Part shown: in pieces, positions 55,334 through 63,818 of the stretch
Numbering within the stretch: position 1 is the first letter of the stretch
Layout of the letters: each line of letters starts with the position of its first letter
Position numbers and translations under genes: made by a program
Origin: JAABUE01 sp037440925
GTDB lineage: Bacteria > Chloroflexota > Anaerolineae > Anaerolineales > Villigracilaceae
Assembly (NCBI GenBank): GCA_037440925.1
Contig: JBBITF010000009.1
Coordinates: 1-64,000 of the forward strand
Length of the DNA: 64,000 bases
Direction of reading: 5' to 3'
The notes under the pieces: generated by a model
The model's input: only the letters and a program-made list of their open reading frames with translations
Databases searched by the model: none
What the model was told of the DNA's origin: nothing

Positions 55334-57778
55334 ATGTGGATTCGTTTGTCCCGCCTGTTAGCAGTTTTATGGAAGGGCAAGGGGCGCGCGCTGGCCTTTC
55401 TCTTGATGGCTTTGGCGTTGTTTGCGGCATGGATTTTTAGCGACTTGCCTTCCCTCGATTCCTTGTCCGAGCGCCTCCACCGGCCAAGCATCCGCATCAC
55501 CGATCGTGAAGGGCGCATCCTCTATGAATTGTTGCCGCCGGAAGAGGGAAGACATGCGGTTGTTTCTTTCGATGTCATTCCGCAGTGCATGAAGGACGCC
55601 ACCGTTGCCGTAGAAGATAAGAATTTCTACCAACACCCAGGCGTGGACTTAAGCGGAATCTTACGTGCGGTGTGGCTTGACTTGCGCGGCGGCAAAATCA
55701 TCTCTGGCGGCAGCACCATTACCCAGCAGGTAGCGCGCAACTTGCTGCTCGATCGTGACGAGCGTTTCGAGCGCAGTCTGCGCCGCAAATTGCGCGAGGC
55801 TGTTCTGGCCTGGCTGCTCGAGCGGCGTTACTCCAAAGACGAAATTCTGGCGTTCTACCTCAATCAAATGTATTACGGCGGCCTGGCCTATGGCGTAGAG
55901 GCCGCCTCACAGACGTATTTTGGCAAGTCTGTTTCTGACCTTCTCCTGCCGGAATGCGCCTTGTTGGCCGGCCTTCCGCAAGCGCCTGGTTTGTATAACC
56001 CTTATACGCATCCCGAGCTAGCCAAGGAGCGCCAGAACGTGGTGCTGGGTTTGATGCAGCAGCAAGGGTACATCAGCGCCGAACAAGAACAAGACGCTAT
56101 TGCCGCCCCGTTGAGTTTCAACCCGGCTCCCTACCCCATCCAGGCGCCGCACTTTGTTTGGCTCATCGCCGACCAACTCGATCAACTTTTTCTGGAGGGC
56201 CAACTTGACCCACATCAGAGCCTGGTCGCGCGCACTACGCTCGACCTGGACGCTCAACGAGTGGCCGAGGCGGTCATTGCGCGCCATCTTGCCAGATTGC
56301 GGGCGCAGGGTGGCGGTCTCAGCCGCCAGGTCAATAACGCGGCCCTGGTGGCGCTCGACCCGCGCAACGGGGAAGTGCTGGCGTTGGTCGGCAGTGCAGA
56401 CTATTTCAACGCCTTGATTGATGGCGCTGTGAATATGGCCGCCTCGCCGCGTCAGACTGGCTCTGCCTTCAAACCTTTTCTCTACGCGCTGGCGCTCGAC
56501 CCGGCGCGTCCTTCTCCCTGGACGGCTGCTACTGTTCTCTTGGACGTGTCCACCACCTTTACCACCCGCGACGGCGCTCCCTATACCCCGCTTAATTATG
56601 ATTATCTGGAACATGGACCGGTGTCGGTGCGCGAGGCGCTGGCCTCCTCTCTAAATATTCCGGCGGTCTTGACGCTGCAAGAAGTGGGCATCGAGCCAAC
56701 TATCGAACTGGCAACCCGCCTGGGCATGACTACGCTGTCGAATCCGCAGGACTATGATTTGTCGCTGGCGTTGGGCGGCGGGCAGGTCAGCCTGCTGGAA
56801 CTTTCTGCGGCCTATGCTGCCTTTGCCAACCGCGGGGCATATAGCGGGTATCGAACCTTGCTCGAAGTCTGCGATGCAGAGGGGAAGCTGCTCTATACGC
56901 CGCCACAGCGCACCCCTCTCCAGGTATTCGATGCGCGTGTGGCCTGGTTGGTGAGCGACATCTTGAGCGACGACGACGCGCGCGCCACCGGCTTTGGACG
57001 AAACAGCACGCTGAAACTCGACCGTACTGCCGCCGTCAAGACCGGTACCACTACCAACTTTCACGACAACTGGACGATTGGTTACACTCCCAGTTTGCTG
57101 GTGGGTGTGTGGGTAGGCAACAGCGACTATCAGCCTATGCGCGATGTCAGCGGCTTGAGCGGCGCCGCCCCCATCTGGCACGATACTATGCGCAGCCTTT
57201 TGCAGGGACAGCCCGATCAGCCCTTCGAGCGGCCGCCCGATATGTTGCGATTGGCCGTTTGCGACCTTTCCGGTCTACTCCCAACACCGGCTTGTCAACA
57301 CATCCGCCAGGAATGGTTCATCCCCGGCACACAGCCTACCCAGCCTGATAATATCTACGTCCAGATGGGTTTTGATGCATTGACGGGCCTGCCGCTGGTG
57401 GCGTTGGATTTGCCTCCGCAGGCTTATACGTGGGCGCGCGCCAACGGTTTGCCGCTGCTGGCCGATGATGGCGAGGTGTCATTGGCAAACCAAGCAGTTC
57501 CTCTGATTTTGACCTCTCCACGCCCCAATACTACTTATCGGTTGGCCTCTAGCATAGCCGCCTCCGCTCAGCAATTGCCGCTCGAGGCGCTGGCTGAGCC
57601 GTTCATTCATCAAGTTACTTTTTGGGTGGATGGCAATTGGCAGGCTGTTGTTTCTGAGCCACCTTACCGGGTTTGGTGGCCTTTGCAGGTGGGCGTTCAC
57701 ACGATTTGGGCGCAGGCAATGGTGGATGGCCGGGCGATCCAAAGTGAGCCGATCCAAATTACCGTTCTTGGGGAATGA
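55334..57778 (+). CDS. pbpC: Penicillin-binding protein 1C
   Basis: An 814-residue bifunctional class A PBP. A short cytoplasmic tail and one membrane helix (about 18-36) precede the GT51 glycosyltransferase domain (about 55-230; EDKNFYQHPGVD, GGSTITQQVARNLLL, LNQMYYGGLAYGVEAASQTYFG). The transpeptidase domain has Ser377 in SAFKPF, an SLN motif and KTGTTTNFHD. The C-terminal extension (about 620-814) matches the PBP1C BiPBP_C layout, with CDLSGLLPTPACQH. It acts outside the membrane in peptidoglycan polymerisation. The ATG has no Shine-Dalgarno site, in keeping with a leaderless message. Confidence 0.95.
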   Translation: MWIRLSRLLAVLWKGKGRALAFLLMALALFAAWIFSDLPSLDSLSERLHRPSIRITDREGRILYELLPPEEGRHAVVSFDVIPQCMKDATVAVEDKNFYQHPGVDLSGILRAVWLDLRGGKIISGGSTITQQVARNLLLDRDERFERSLRRKLREAVLAWLLERRYSKDEILAFYLNQMYYGGLAYGVEAASQTYFGKSVSDLLLPECALLAGLPQAPGLYNPYTHPELAKERQNVVLGLMQQQGYISAEQEQDAIAAPLSFNPAPYPIQAPHFVWLIADQLDQLFLEGQLDPHQSLVARTTLDLDAQRVAEAVIARHLARLRAQGGGLSRQVNNAALVALDPRNGEVLALVGSADYFNALIDGAVNMAASPRQTGSAFKPFLYALALDPARPSPWTAATVLLDVSTTFTTRDGAPYTPLNYDYLEHGPVSVREALASSLNIPAVLTLQEVGIEPTIELATRLGMTTLSNPQDYDLSLALGGGQVSLLELSAAYAAFANRGAYSGYRTLLEVCDAEGKLLYTPPQRTPLQVFDARVAWLVSDILSDDDARATGFGRNSTLKLDRTAAVKTGTTTNFHDNWTIGYTPSLLVGVWVGNSDYQPMRDVSGLSGAAPIWHDTMRSLLQGQPDQPFERPPDMLRLAVCDLSGLLPTPACQHIRQEWFIPGTQPTQPDNIYVQMGFDALTGLPLVALDLPPQAYTWARANGLPLLADDGEVSLANQAVPLILTSPRPNTTYRLASSIAASAQQLPLEALAEPFIHQVTFWVDGNWQAVVSEPPYRVWWPLQVGVHTIWAQAMVDGRAIQSEPIQITVLGE

Positions 57779-57815
57779 TGGGAATTCCCCTGATTTATCG
57801 AGAGGAGATTTATCC

Positions 57816-57989
57816 ATGAGCGCTAAGCCGGCGGCGTATATGGGAGGGACGAATGGCGTAGCAGGAGGAGATGATGCGGACGCTAAGCCGCTGGCATACG
57901 CGGCAGGGGAACTTGTTCTGATGGCGACAGGATGGGTTCATGTTTATCGAAGCCGAAGCGTTCGAAGATGTCGGCATATATTTCGATGA
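57816..57989 (+). CDS. Possible small protein, 57 residues
   Basis: A short open frame preceded by a strong GAGAGGAGA site 7 bases before the ATG. The peptide begins MSAKPAAYMGG and has an internal near-duplicate DAKPLAYAAGE, so AKPxAYxxG occurs twice. The second half overlaps the sulfotransferase gene on the other strand and becomes arginine-rich, which suggests the reading frame there is only a shadow. It may be a relic or a short peptide gene after the PBP1C gene. Low confidence. Confidence 0.25.
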   Translation: MSAKPAAYMGGTNGVAGGDDADAKPLAYAAGELVLMATGWVHVYRSRSVRRCRHIFR

Positions 57990-59079
57990 TTTGCTGGCGG
58001 GTAAATCCCATTTCTTCGTAGGAGTAGGCGTGATCGCTCCTGAAGGTCAGAGTCTCTTTGACGGCTTGGTCCACAATCTGATCGAGCGCCGGTTGGTCGG
58101 GGTAGCCAAACTGCTCGTAGAAGCCACGGATAGCCCCTTCAGGGTTTTGGATCAGTTCATCGTAAAGCAGGATCAAGTGACGGGGGGAGGGATGCGCGTC
58201 CAGATAACGCAAGGGGTGGCGATACCAGTGCTGGGTCAGGTCGAGGATTTCATCCAGATAGAAATATCCCTCGCCGGGGTCGGTAAATTGCCGGCGGGCA
58301 TAGTTGATCCACGAGATGGTGGAGGGCAGCATGTCGAGAGGGTTACGGACGAGGTAGATGATGCGGGCGTCGGGGAAGAATTCGCTCAGCGTTTCGATTT
58401 TGGGGCTGAAAGCCGGGTTCTTGGCAACGAAGTATTTCTTGCCGGTAGCGTATAGGTGGCGCTGGAGCATGGACTTGTAGAAGGTCATGATGCGCCGTTT
58501 GTGGTCAGGAGAAAGCGCCGCGTCGAAGTGGATGTAATCGGGCAGTTCGTCCATGAACGGGAATAGGTAACTGACAAAGTAACCGTCCCAGTTTTGCAGG
58601 TGAATGTTTTCATCTTCTTCGGGTTTGAAGAAAGAGATAGGGTGAATGCGGATCTTACCCAGCGTGGCGCGGTCGAAGGCATACAACAGGCGGTGCAGAT
58701 GGCCGCCCAGGCGGTTGTCCAGGCGCGAGACGAATTGGGTGATCTTTTTCTGTGTGACGGACGGCGCCAGGTAGATGTCCCAGATGGTCAGGCTGGTGAA
58801 GTTGTGGTCGCGTGACAAGAGACGGTGCAAGAAAGTGGAGCCGCTGCGGAAGTTGCCCAGGATAAAGAGCGGCTTCTCGATGGGTTGGTTCTTATAAGCA
58901 GGAAACAGGATGTCATCTAGCCAGAAGAAGAACCAATGCGCCAGCCCGCCAATCGGCCAGACGAGGTAGAACAGGATGAGGAAGATAAGGCGTTTGCGGG
59001 TCAGGCGGGCGGTTGTGCCGCGCCAGCCAAAGAATGAGCGGTAGAACATGCGCCAGAACAGGCGGAAGTTGTAGGACAT
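57883..59079 (-). CDS. Sulfotransferase family protein
   Basis: 398 residues. The PAPS 5'-phosphosulfate loop is LFILGNFRSGSTFLHRLL (about 71-88), and the 3'-phosphate contact region is ARIIYLVRNPLDMLPSTISW (RxxxxxxxS type, about 225-245). A late RSDHAYSYEEMGFTRQQIIEIYADIF segment is typical of the Sulfotransfer_3 group. A hydrophobic segment at about 31-54 suggests membrane association, so the acceptor may be a lipid or envelope glycan. Last gene of the minus-strand operon with epimerase, DUF2804 and FAD oxidoreductase genes, 31 bases after the latter. Confidence 0.9.
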   Translation of the reverse strand: MSYNFRLFWRMFYRSFFGWRGTTARLTRKRLIFLILFYLVWPIGGLAHWFFFWLDDILFPAYKNQPIEKPLFILGNFRSGSTFLHRLLSRDHNFTSLTIWDIYLAPSVTQKKITQFVSRLDNRLGGHLHRLLYAFDRATLGKIRIHPISFFKPEEDENIHLQNWDGYFVSYLFPFMDELPDYIHFDAALSPDHKRRIMTFYKSMLQRHLYATGKKYFVAKNPAFSPKIETLSEFFPDARIIYLVRNPLDMLPSTISWINYARRQFTDPGEGYFYLDEILDLTQHWYRHPLRYLDAHPSPRHLILLYDELIQNPEGAIRGFYEQFGYPDQPALDQIVDQAVKETLTFRSDHAYSYEEMGFTRQQIIEIYADIFERFGFDKHEPILSPSEQVPLPRMPAA

Positions 59080-59110
59080 GGGGAAAAGTGTTCCTTAAAA
59101 GCCAAAACTC

Positions 59111-60421
59111 TTACGAGGCGTTCATGCCCTCTAGCACCCGTTCCGCGCAATCCCAGCCGGCATAGAGCGCGCCGCCGGTGGACGGCCCGGCCAAGTAGTC
59201 GCCGCAGAAGTAGACGGGATTCTCCTGCATGTCGCGGCGGAAGGCGGCCAGCGCGGTCAGGTAGCCGGGGCGGAAGGTGGGTACTTTTTCCGGCCAGCGG
59301 TAGACCAGCGTCTCGCCCAGCCGGCCGCTCAGTTCGGGGTGAATCTTCAAGGTGCCCGCCCGCGCTTTGGCGATGATGGATTCGTCCGCTTCGTCTGGGT
59401 CGTAGCGCGCCACGGCCGTATCCACCAGCAGCAGGGTCTTGTCGCCCTGGCGCTGGTCAATGCCTACCGAGCAGATGTACATGTCCTCGAGGCGCGGGAT
59501 CATCACGCCCGGCACGCCGGGGTCGAAGTGCCCGGTCACTTCCTGGAAGATGGAGGCTGTCACGGCGTAATGCACGTTGGGGAAGAAAGCCTGCCAGGCT
59601 GGGCGCGGCTGCGGAAGAAGTCCCAGGACGCGGTTGCCTTGCACGGCGACCACGGCGCGCTCGGCTTCGATGACCTGCTGCCGGCCGCCTTGCTGGAACG
59701 TCACGCGGACGGAACGACCATCTGGCTTCGTTTCGATGCGTTCGACGCGCGCTTCGAGCCGCACCTCGAGCCTGCTCCCGATTGCCTCGGGCAGCGACCC
59801 GATCCCGGCGCGCAGCCCCAGGCTCTTGGTGTTCAGGTAACTCGTCATCAAGGCCAGGAAAGCCTTGCGCGAGAGGTCGCCGCTGCCGTAACTGCAATAG
59901 GTCTCGAAGGTCGGGAAGGCCCAGTATTCGTACATCTCCGCGTTGATACGTTTGTAGAAGAATTCTTCCAGCGTGTCGTCGTCCGGGCCCGGTACCTGAT
60001 CCATGCGGTATATGTTCTTCACCTTCGGCGCGACCGCCAGGAAGTGTGGGATGAGTTTCAGCATGGCCAGGCGCGCCTTGAGCGAGACGCCCGTCCAGCG
60101 CAGGTAAGAGCCGATGGAGACGAAGTTGACCTCGTGCAGTTTCCCGTCCCGCAGGATGACGGTCGGGACGCCGTCGGTGAACATCTGGTAGAGTTGGTCT
60201 TGCAGGCCGAGTTCGCCCGCCATCTCCAGCAGGTACTTATCGCCGCCGGTGACGAACTTGGCGCCGGGGTCTATGCTCCAGCCGTTCCAGTGGATGGTAA
60301 TCATGCGCCCGCCGACGTGGTCGGCGGCCTCCAGGACGGTGACTTCATGCCCGGCCTTTTGCAGGCGGTAGGCGGCTGTCAGGCCGGCTATGCCGGCGCC
60401 GACGACAATGATTTTTGACAT
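59111..60421 (-). CDS. FAD-dependent amine oxidase/phytoene desaturase-like protein
   Basis: 436 residues. The N-terminal dinucleotide fold is IIVVGAGIAGLTAAYRLQKAGHEVTVLEAADHVGGRM. A second FAD contact is at VERIETKPDGRSVRVTFQQGG...AVVAVQGNRVLGLLP, and the C-terminal FAD motif is YFCGDYLAGPSTGGALYAGWDCAERVL. It belongs to the protoporphyrinogen oxidase/phytoene desaturase/amine oxidase superfamily; substrate unknown. GTGAGGAAG precedes the ATG. It is placed between DUF2804 and sulfotransferase genes. Confidence 0.9.
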   Translation of the reverse strand: MSKIIVVGAGIAGLTAAYRLQKAGHEVTVLEAADHVGGRMITIHWNGWSIDPGAKFVTGGDKYLLEMAGELGLQDQLYQMFTDGVPTVILRDGKLHEVNFVSIGSYLRWTGVSLKARLAMLKLIPHFLAVAPKVKNIYRMDQVPGPDDDTLEEFFYKRINAEMYEYWAFPTFETYCSYGSGDLSRKAFLALMTSYLNTKSLGLRAGIGSLPEAIGSRLEVRLEARVERIETKPDGRSVRVTFQQGGRQQVIEAERAVVAVQGNRVLGLLPQPRPAWQAFFPNVHYAVTASIFQEVTGHFDPGVPGVMIPRLEDMYICSVGIDQRQGDKTLLLVDTAVARYDPDEADESIIAKARAGTLKIHPELSGRLGETLVYRWPEKVPTFRPGYLTALAAFRRDMQENPVYFCGDYLAGPSTGGALYAGWDCAERVLEGMNAS

Positions 60422-60441
60422 GCTTCCTCACATATATTCGT

Positions 60442-61482
60442 TTACCACCTGGCGTGGTGTTCTTCGGCAAAGCCGATCAGGTCCCTGACCTCGAGCGGCT
60501 GCCCGTCATCGGCGACAACTTGTCCGTTGTAGCGCCCGAAGATCTGGTGAACCTCGCTGAAGATGACGCCCAGGTTGGTGATGGCGGTGCGGTCCTTGAA
60601 GGGCGTGAAAATCAGGTCGAGGCGGCCCTGGGTATCGGTGAAATGCCAGGGTTTCATGTAGTCGCCGGAGACGTAATCGAATTTCACCTGGTCGAGTTTG
60701 TGGATGCGGTTGTCCAGGATGACGGCGTTTTCGCCGGCGGCGGACAAATCGCCGAAGCCGCAGCCCAGGTTCAGGCCGATGGTGCGGCCATCCGGCAGGA
60801 AGCCGGAGGCGCTGGCCCAGTTCCAGAAGGACTGGTATTCCCACACGCCGCGCCCCCAATCGAGCGAGCCCAGGCAGGTCTTGGGGTCGAGCCTCTCGGT
60901 CAGGTCGCCGTACTTAATGTAGCCGCTGGCGGGCAGGCAGTTGATCTTGCGGTTCCAGTAGAAGCGCTTCTTCCCGATGGGGATAACGATGTTCATCGAT
61001 TCGTAGCCGGGCGGCGTAGCCAGGTCAATCTCGGCCTGGATGCCGCGCCCGTCGTGGAATCCAGGCCAGGAGACGGACAAATGCCGATGGTCAGCGAGCA
61101 GGCCGAAGCGGAGTCTGACGCGCTGGTCCTCGAAGCGGCTGTCGCCCTCGGTCGAGTTGCGCGGCAGGATGATCCCTTTCGAGAGCGGGATCACCAGTCC
61201 CTCCTCGTGCAGGTCGCCGCTCTCGAAGTCCAGGGTGTAGACGAAGATGTTGCCGGCGTAGCCCAGGTCGGCGATGGTGGCAGAGAAGAAGCGGCGCGGG
61301 GTGAAGACGGCGTAGTAGTCCCAGCGCTTGATGCGGAAGCGTTGCAGCGGGCGCAGGGCGTAGAAGCGGGCGGACTCGAGGTTGCAATCCAGCACGGGTT
61401 GGCGCGCCCAACCAACCTGAGCAAGCGAGCCGTCTGGCTGGAGCAGGGGGCCTGGAGTGGTTAGTTCGGTTTGCATGAGCAT
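60442..61482 (-). CDS. DUF2804 domain protein
   Basis: 346 residues spanning the DUF2804 family: LLQPDGSLAQVGWARQPVLDCNLESARFYALRPLQRFRIKRWDYYAVFTPRRFFSATIADLGYAGNIFVYTLDFE, then CLGSLDWGRGVWEYQSFWNWASASGFLPDGRTIGLNLGCGFGD and a KPWHFTDTQGRLDLIFTPF close. It is beta-rich, with no signal peptide. The family has no proved function; the fold suggests binding of hydrophobic molecules. AAGGAGATG precedes the start. Cotranscribed with the epimerase gene (12 bases upstream) and the FAD enzyme gene (20 bases downstream). Confidence 0.92.
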   Translation of the reverse strand: MLMQTELTTPGPLLQPDGSLAQVGWARQPVLDCNLESARFYALRPLQRFRIKRWDYYAVFTPRRFFSATIADLGYAGNIFVYTLDFESGDLHEEGLVIPLSKGIILPRNSTEGDSRFEDQRVRLRFGLLADHRHLSVSWPGFHDGRGIQAEIDLATPPGYESMNIVIPIGKKRFYWNRKINCLPASGYIKYGDLTERLDPKTCLGSLDWGRGVWEYQSFWNWASASGFLPDGRTIGLNLGCGFGDLSAAGENAVILDNRIHKLDQVKFDYVSGDYMKPWHFTDTQGRLDLIFTPFKDRTAITNLGVIFSEVHQIFGRYNGQVVADDGQPLEVRDLIGFAEEHHARW

Positions 61483-61494
61483 CTCCTTATGAAG

Positions 61495-63813
61495 TCATGG
61501 GACAACGTGAAACAGGTTCAGGTTATCGTTTACCCAGTTGAACAGCCGCTGCACGCCCTCTTGCACGCCGATCTTCGGCTTCCAGCCCAATTCCCGTTCC
61601 GCCTTGCGGATGTCGGCGTAGAACACTTTTTGGTCTCCAGGGCGCCAGTCGCCGCGTGCGACTTCGATCTTGCGTCCAAGCATTTTTTCGAGCATCGGTC
61701 CGAACTCTGCCCAGATTGACATGACGTTGCTCGCTCCGCCGCCGATGTTGTAGATCTGTCCGGCGGCTACGTTGATGCGTTCGATGGCGGTGTCATAGGC
61801 ATCGAGCAGGTCGTTCACGTACAGCACGTCGCGCACCTGCTTGCCGTCGCCATAGATGGTGATGGGACGTGCTGTGAGAGCCGCAATGACGAACCATGCT
61901 ACCCAGCCCTGATCTTCGATGCCGAACTGTCGAGGACCGTAGATGCAATTGGAGACTTGCACGCCGCCAGCGAGGAACAAATGCGAATCGTCTTCTACCT
62001 CAAGGTCATAAACAGGCTCCTCACTCAGTGGTTCTACTGTTTTCAAACTATCCCACAACAAATGGCCGTCGGCGCGTCGCAAGGCAACCGTTTCCTGGCA
62101 AAATTCAGAGGCGGTGGAGGTGGATAGCCAGCACAAGAGTTCGTTGAGGTGTTTAGAACGTTCAGGGCTGAAAGCATATCCAATTTCTGCCAGACGGGGG
62201 AACATGGATCGTCCGCCGAGCAATTGCACGGTCATTTGCACGGTTGTACCTCGCTTGTAGGTCTCTGGTTTCGCTTCGAAATAGGAGGTTTCGATGCCGA
62301 ACTCAGCAAGCAATTGACGTAATTGTCTCATCCAGAGTCGTCCATCTTCGAGGTAGTCTATATCTTTCGATTGGGCATACGAGGGGGTAAGATAAGAATC
62401 AGCCTGTACTTTGCCTAATTCTGCGCCAAAGAAGCCGCGTAGAAATGCGCGCTTGACCAGGCGATGGCCGTTTTGGATCCAGGCAGGCAGGGAATATTTC
62501 ACGCGAACTTTATCGCCGACAGGTACGCCAAGCATCTCGAACAGCGTAAAAACAGGCAGGGACTGTTGCTGAATGCGACAAGAGGCGCCCTGGATGACTT
62601 GCCCGCTTGGCATATTCGAAGTAGATGTAGAGCGAATGATGCCGCTCACCGGTAGATTCAACCATTGCATTCGTTGGGTAATTTCCTGCAATTCCGCTTC
62701 TGAGCCAAAGAATTGGACGCTATACGCAGGCGCTTCCCGACTCTTGCGATGGTGAATGCTCAAATGACCGTCTCCAAATAGCCAGCCAACAAGTTCGGCT
62801 ATGGCGAGCAATTTATCGCCAGTGAGAGGCAGGAGATTTTTGGCAATCTCGTCCGCATCGTTCCAACAGCGTTTGTCGGCGGTGCGGTTTCGTACAAGTT
62901 CGACATAATCTGTTGGATTCAACACCTGATCGTGGACAAATGTCCAGCGCGGCATGAACAAAGCCTCGGGCAGCGTAGCCAGATAGTCGCCGTAAGCAAG
63001 ATCGCGATTGGTGAACAGGCCGTGTGGGCGAACAACACGGTGATCTGTGGTAAGCGTGACCGATAAACCTTGCATCGTAGTCAGTCGGCGCACGGGCTTT
63101 GTTCCCGTCTGCCAGACATGCTTGACCCGTCGCCAGCCCCAGCCGCTATGTACGAGATCGCCCGTCTGGATGTCGGAAATGGGCTTTTTTCCAAAAGGTG
63201 TAATGACCTCCTGGGAGGCTGACAGGCACGATTGTCTCATGACAACAGTATTCAAGCCATAAATACGATGATAGTCGCGCGTGTACTGATCGCCCGCCCC
63301 TTTACTACATCCGTAGGGACTGTGGAAATCCAGCGGCTGGCTTTCTGGACAGCCATGCAGCAGGTTGGCATAGCGCCAACGGGTTGGTTCCTCGACCAGC
63401 GGCACATCCTCCATGCCGCCGTAGACCTTGTTGGTCGAGGCGTAGATGAAAATCGGATTCCGCCCCGAAGCGCGGGCTGCTTCCAGCGCGTTGAACGTAC
63501 CTAGCGCATTGGCCTCGAAATCCTGCCTGGGATTTGTAACGGACGTGGTGACAGCCACCTGCCCGGCCAGGTGGACGATCACATCTGCGGTTTTGGCTGC
63601 TTCCGCTAAAAGGGCAGCGTCCACAACGTCGCCCACGATTAGCCTGAAACTGCTTTTTCCAAACGTCTCCTCCAGCCAGGCCAGGTTCTTAGACGCGCCC
63701 GCCCGGCTGAGATTGTCATAGATGGTGACATGTTCGCCGCGCGCCAACAGGCGATGGACATAGTTCGAGCCGATGAACCCGGCCCCGCCGGTGATCAAAT
63801 AATTCCGCACCAT
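61495..63813 (-). CDS. NAD-dependent nucleotide-sugar epimerase interrupted by an intein
   Basis: 772 residues from the ATG at 63813 (a GTG seven codons upstream is possible). The flanking exteins together make a 345-residue extended SDR enzyme: NAD loop TGGAGFIG (8-15), catalytic Tyr167 and Lys171 in SPYGCSKGAGDQY, and RQSCIYGPRQFGIEDQGWVAWF after splicing. This last motif is typical of CDP-paratose/tyvelose 2-epimerase-like and related 4,6-dehydratase-like proteins. The intein occupies residues 196-622 and begins exactly at the Cys of SCIYGP. First gene of the operon with DUF2804, FAD enzyme and sulfotransferase genes, probably for a modified sugar or glycolipid. Upstream is a TACGCATTACG tract. 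Confidence 0.93.
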   Translation of the reverse strand: MVRNYLITGGAGFIGSNYVHRLLARGEHVTIYDNLSRAGASKNLAWLEETFGKSSFRLIVGDVVDAALLAEAAKTADVIVHLAGQVAVTTSVTNPRQDFEANALGTFNALEAARASGRNPIFIYASTNKVYGGMEDVPLVEEPTRWRYANLLHGCPESQPLDFHSPYGCSKGAGDQYTRDYHRIYGLNTVVMRQSCLSASQEVITPFGKKPISDIQTGDLVHSGWGWRRVKHVWQTGTKPVRRLTTMQGLSVTLTTDHRVVRPHGLFTNRDLAYGDYLATLPEALFMPRWTFVHDQVLNPTDYVELVRNRTADKRCWNDADEIAKNLLPLTGDKLLAIAELVGWLFGDGHLSIHHRKSREAPAYSVQFFGSEAELQEITQRMQWLNLPVSGIIRSTSTSNMPSGQVIQGASCRIQQQSLPVFTLFEMLGVPVGDKVRVKYSLPAWIQNGHRLVKRAFLRGFFGAELGKVQADSYLTPSYAQSKDIDYLEDGRLWMRQLRQLLAEFGIETSYFEAKPETYKRGTTVQMTVQLLGGRSMFPRLAEIGYAFSPERSKHLNELLCWLSTSTASEFCQETVALRRADGHLLWDSLKTVEPLSEEPVYDLEVEDDSHLFLAGGVQVSNCIYGPRQFGIEDQGWVAWFVIAALTARPITIYGDGKQVRDVLYVNDLLDAYDTAIERINVAAGQIYNIGGGASNVMSIWAEFGPMLEKMLGRKIEVARGDWRPGDQKVFYADIRKAERELGWKPKIGVQEGVQRLFNWVNDNLNLFHVVP
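61948..63228 (-). other. Intein (427 residues) with LAGLIDADG-type endonuclease domain
   Basis: It starts with Cys1 in CLSASQEVITPFGKKPISDIQTGDLV (block A). Block B is LSVTLTTDHRVV, with the TxxH motif. The central part has endonuclease motifs ELVGWLFGDGHLS and RAFLRGFFGAELG. Blocks F and G are PVYDLEVEDDSHLFLAGGVQVSN followed by Cys+1 of the C-extein. The penultimate residue is Ser, not the usual His, and the second endonuclease motif has Gly where the catalytic Asp is expected. Removing the 1281 bases restores an uninterrupted epimerase. Confidence 0.93.
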
Positions 63814-63818
63814 GCAAA

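Noticed and set aside
59339..60418. A 359-codon plus-strand frame opposite the FAD oxidoreductase gene
   Set aside because: Antisense shadow; the minus strand has the full dinucleotide-binding motif, C-terminal FAD motif and ribosome site.
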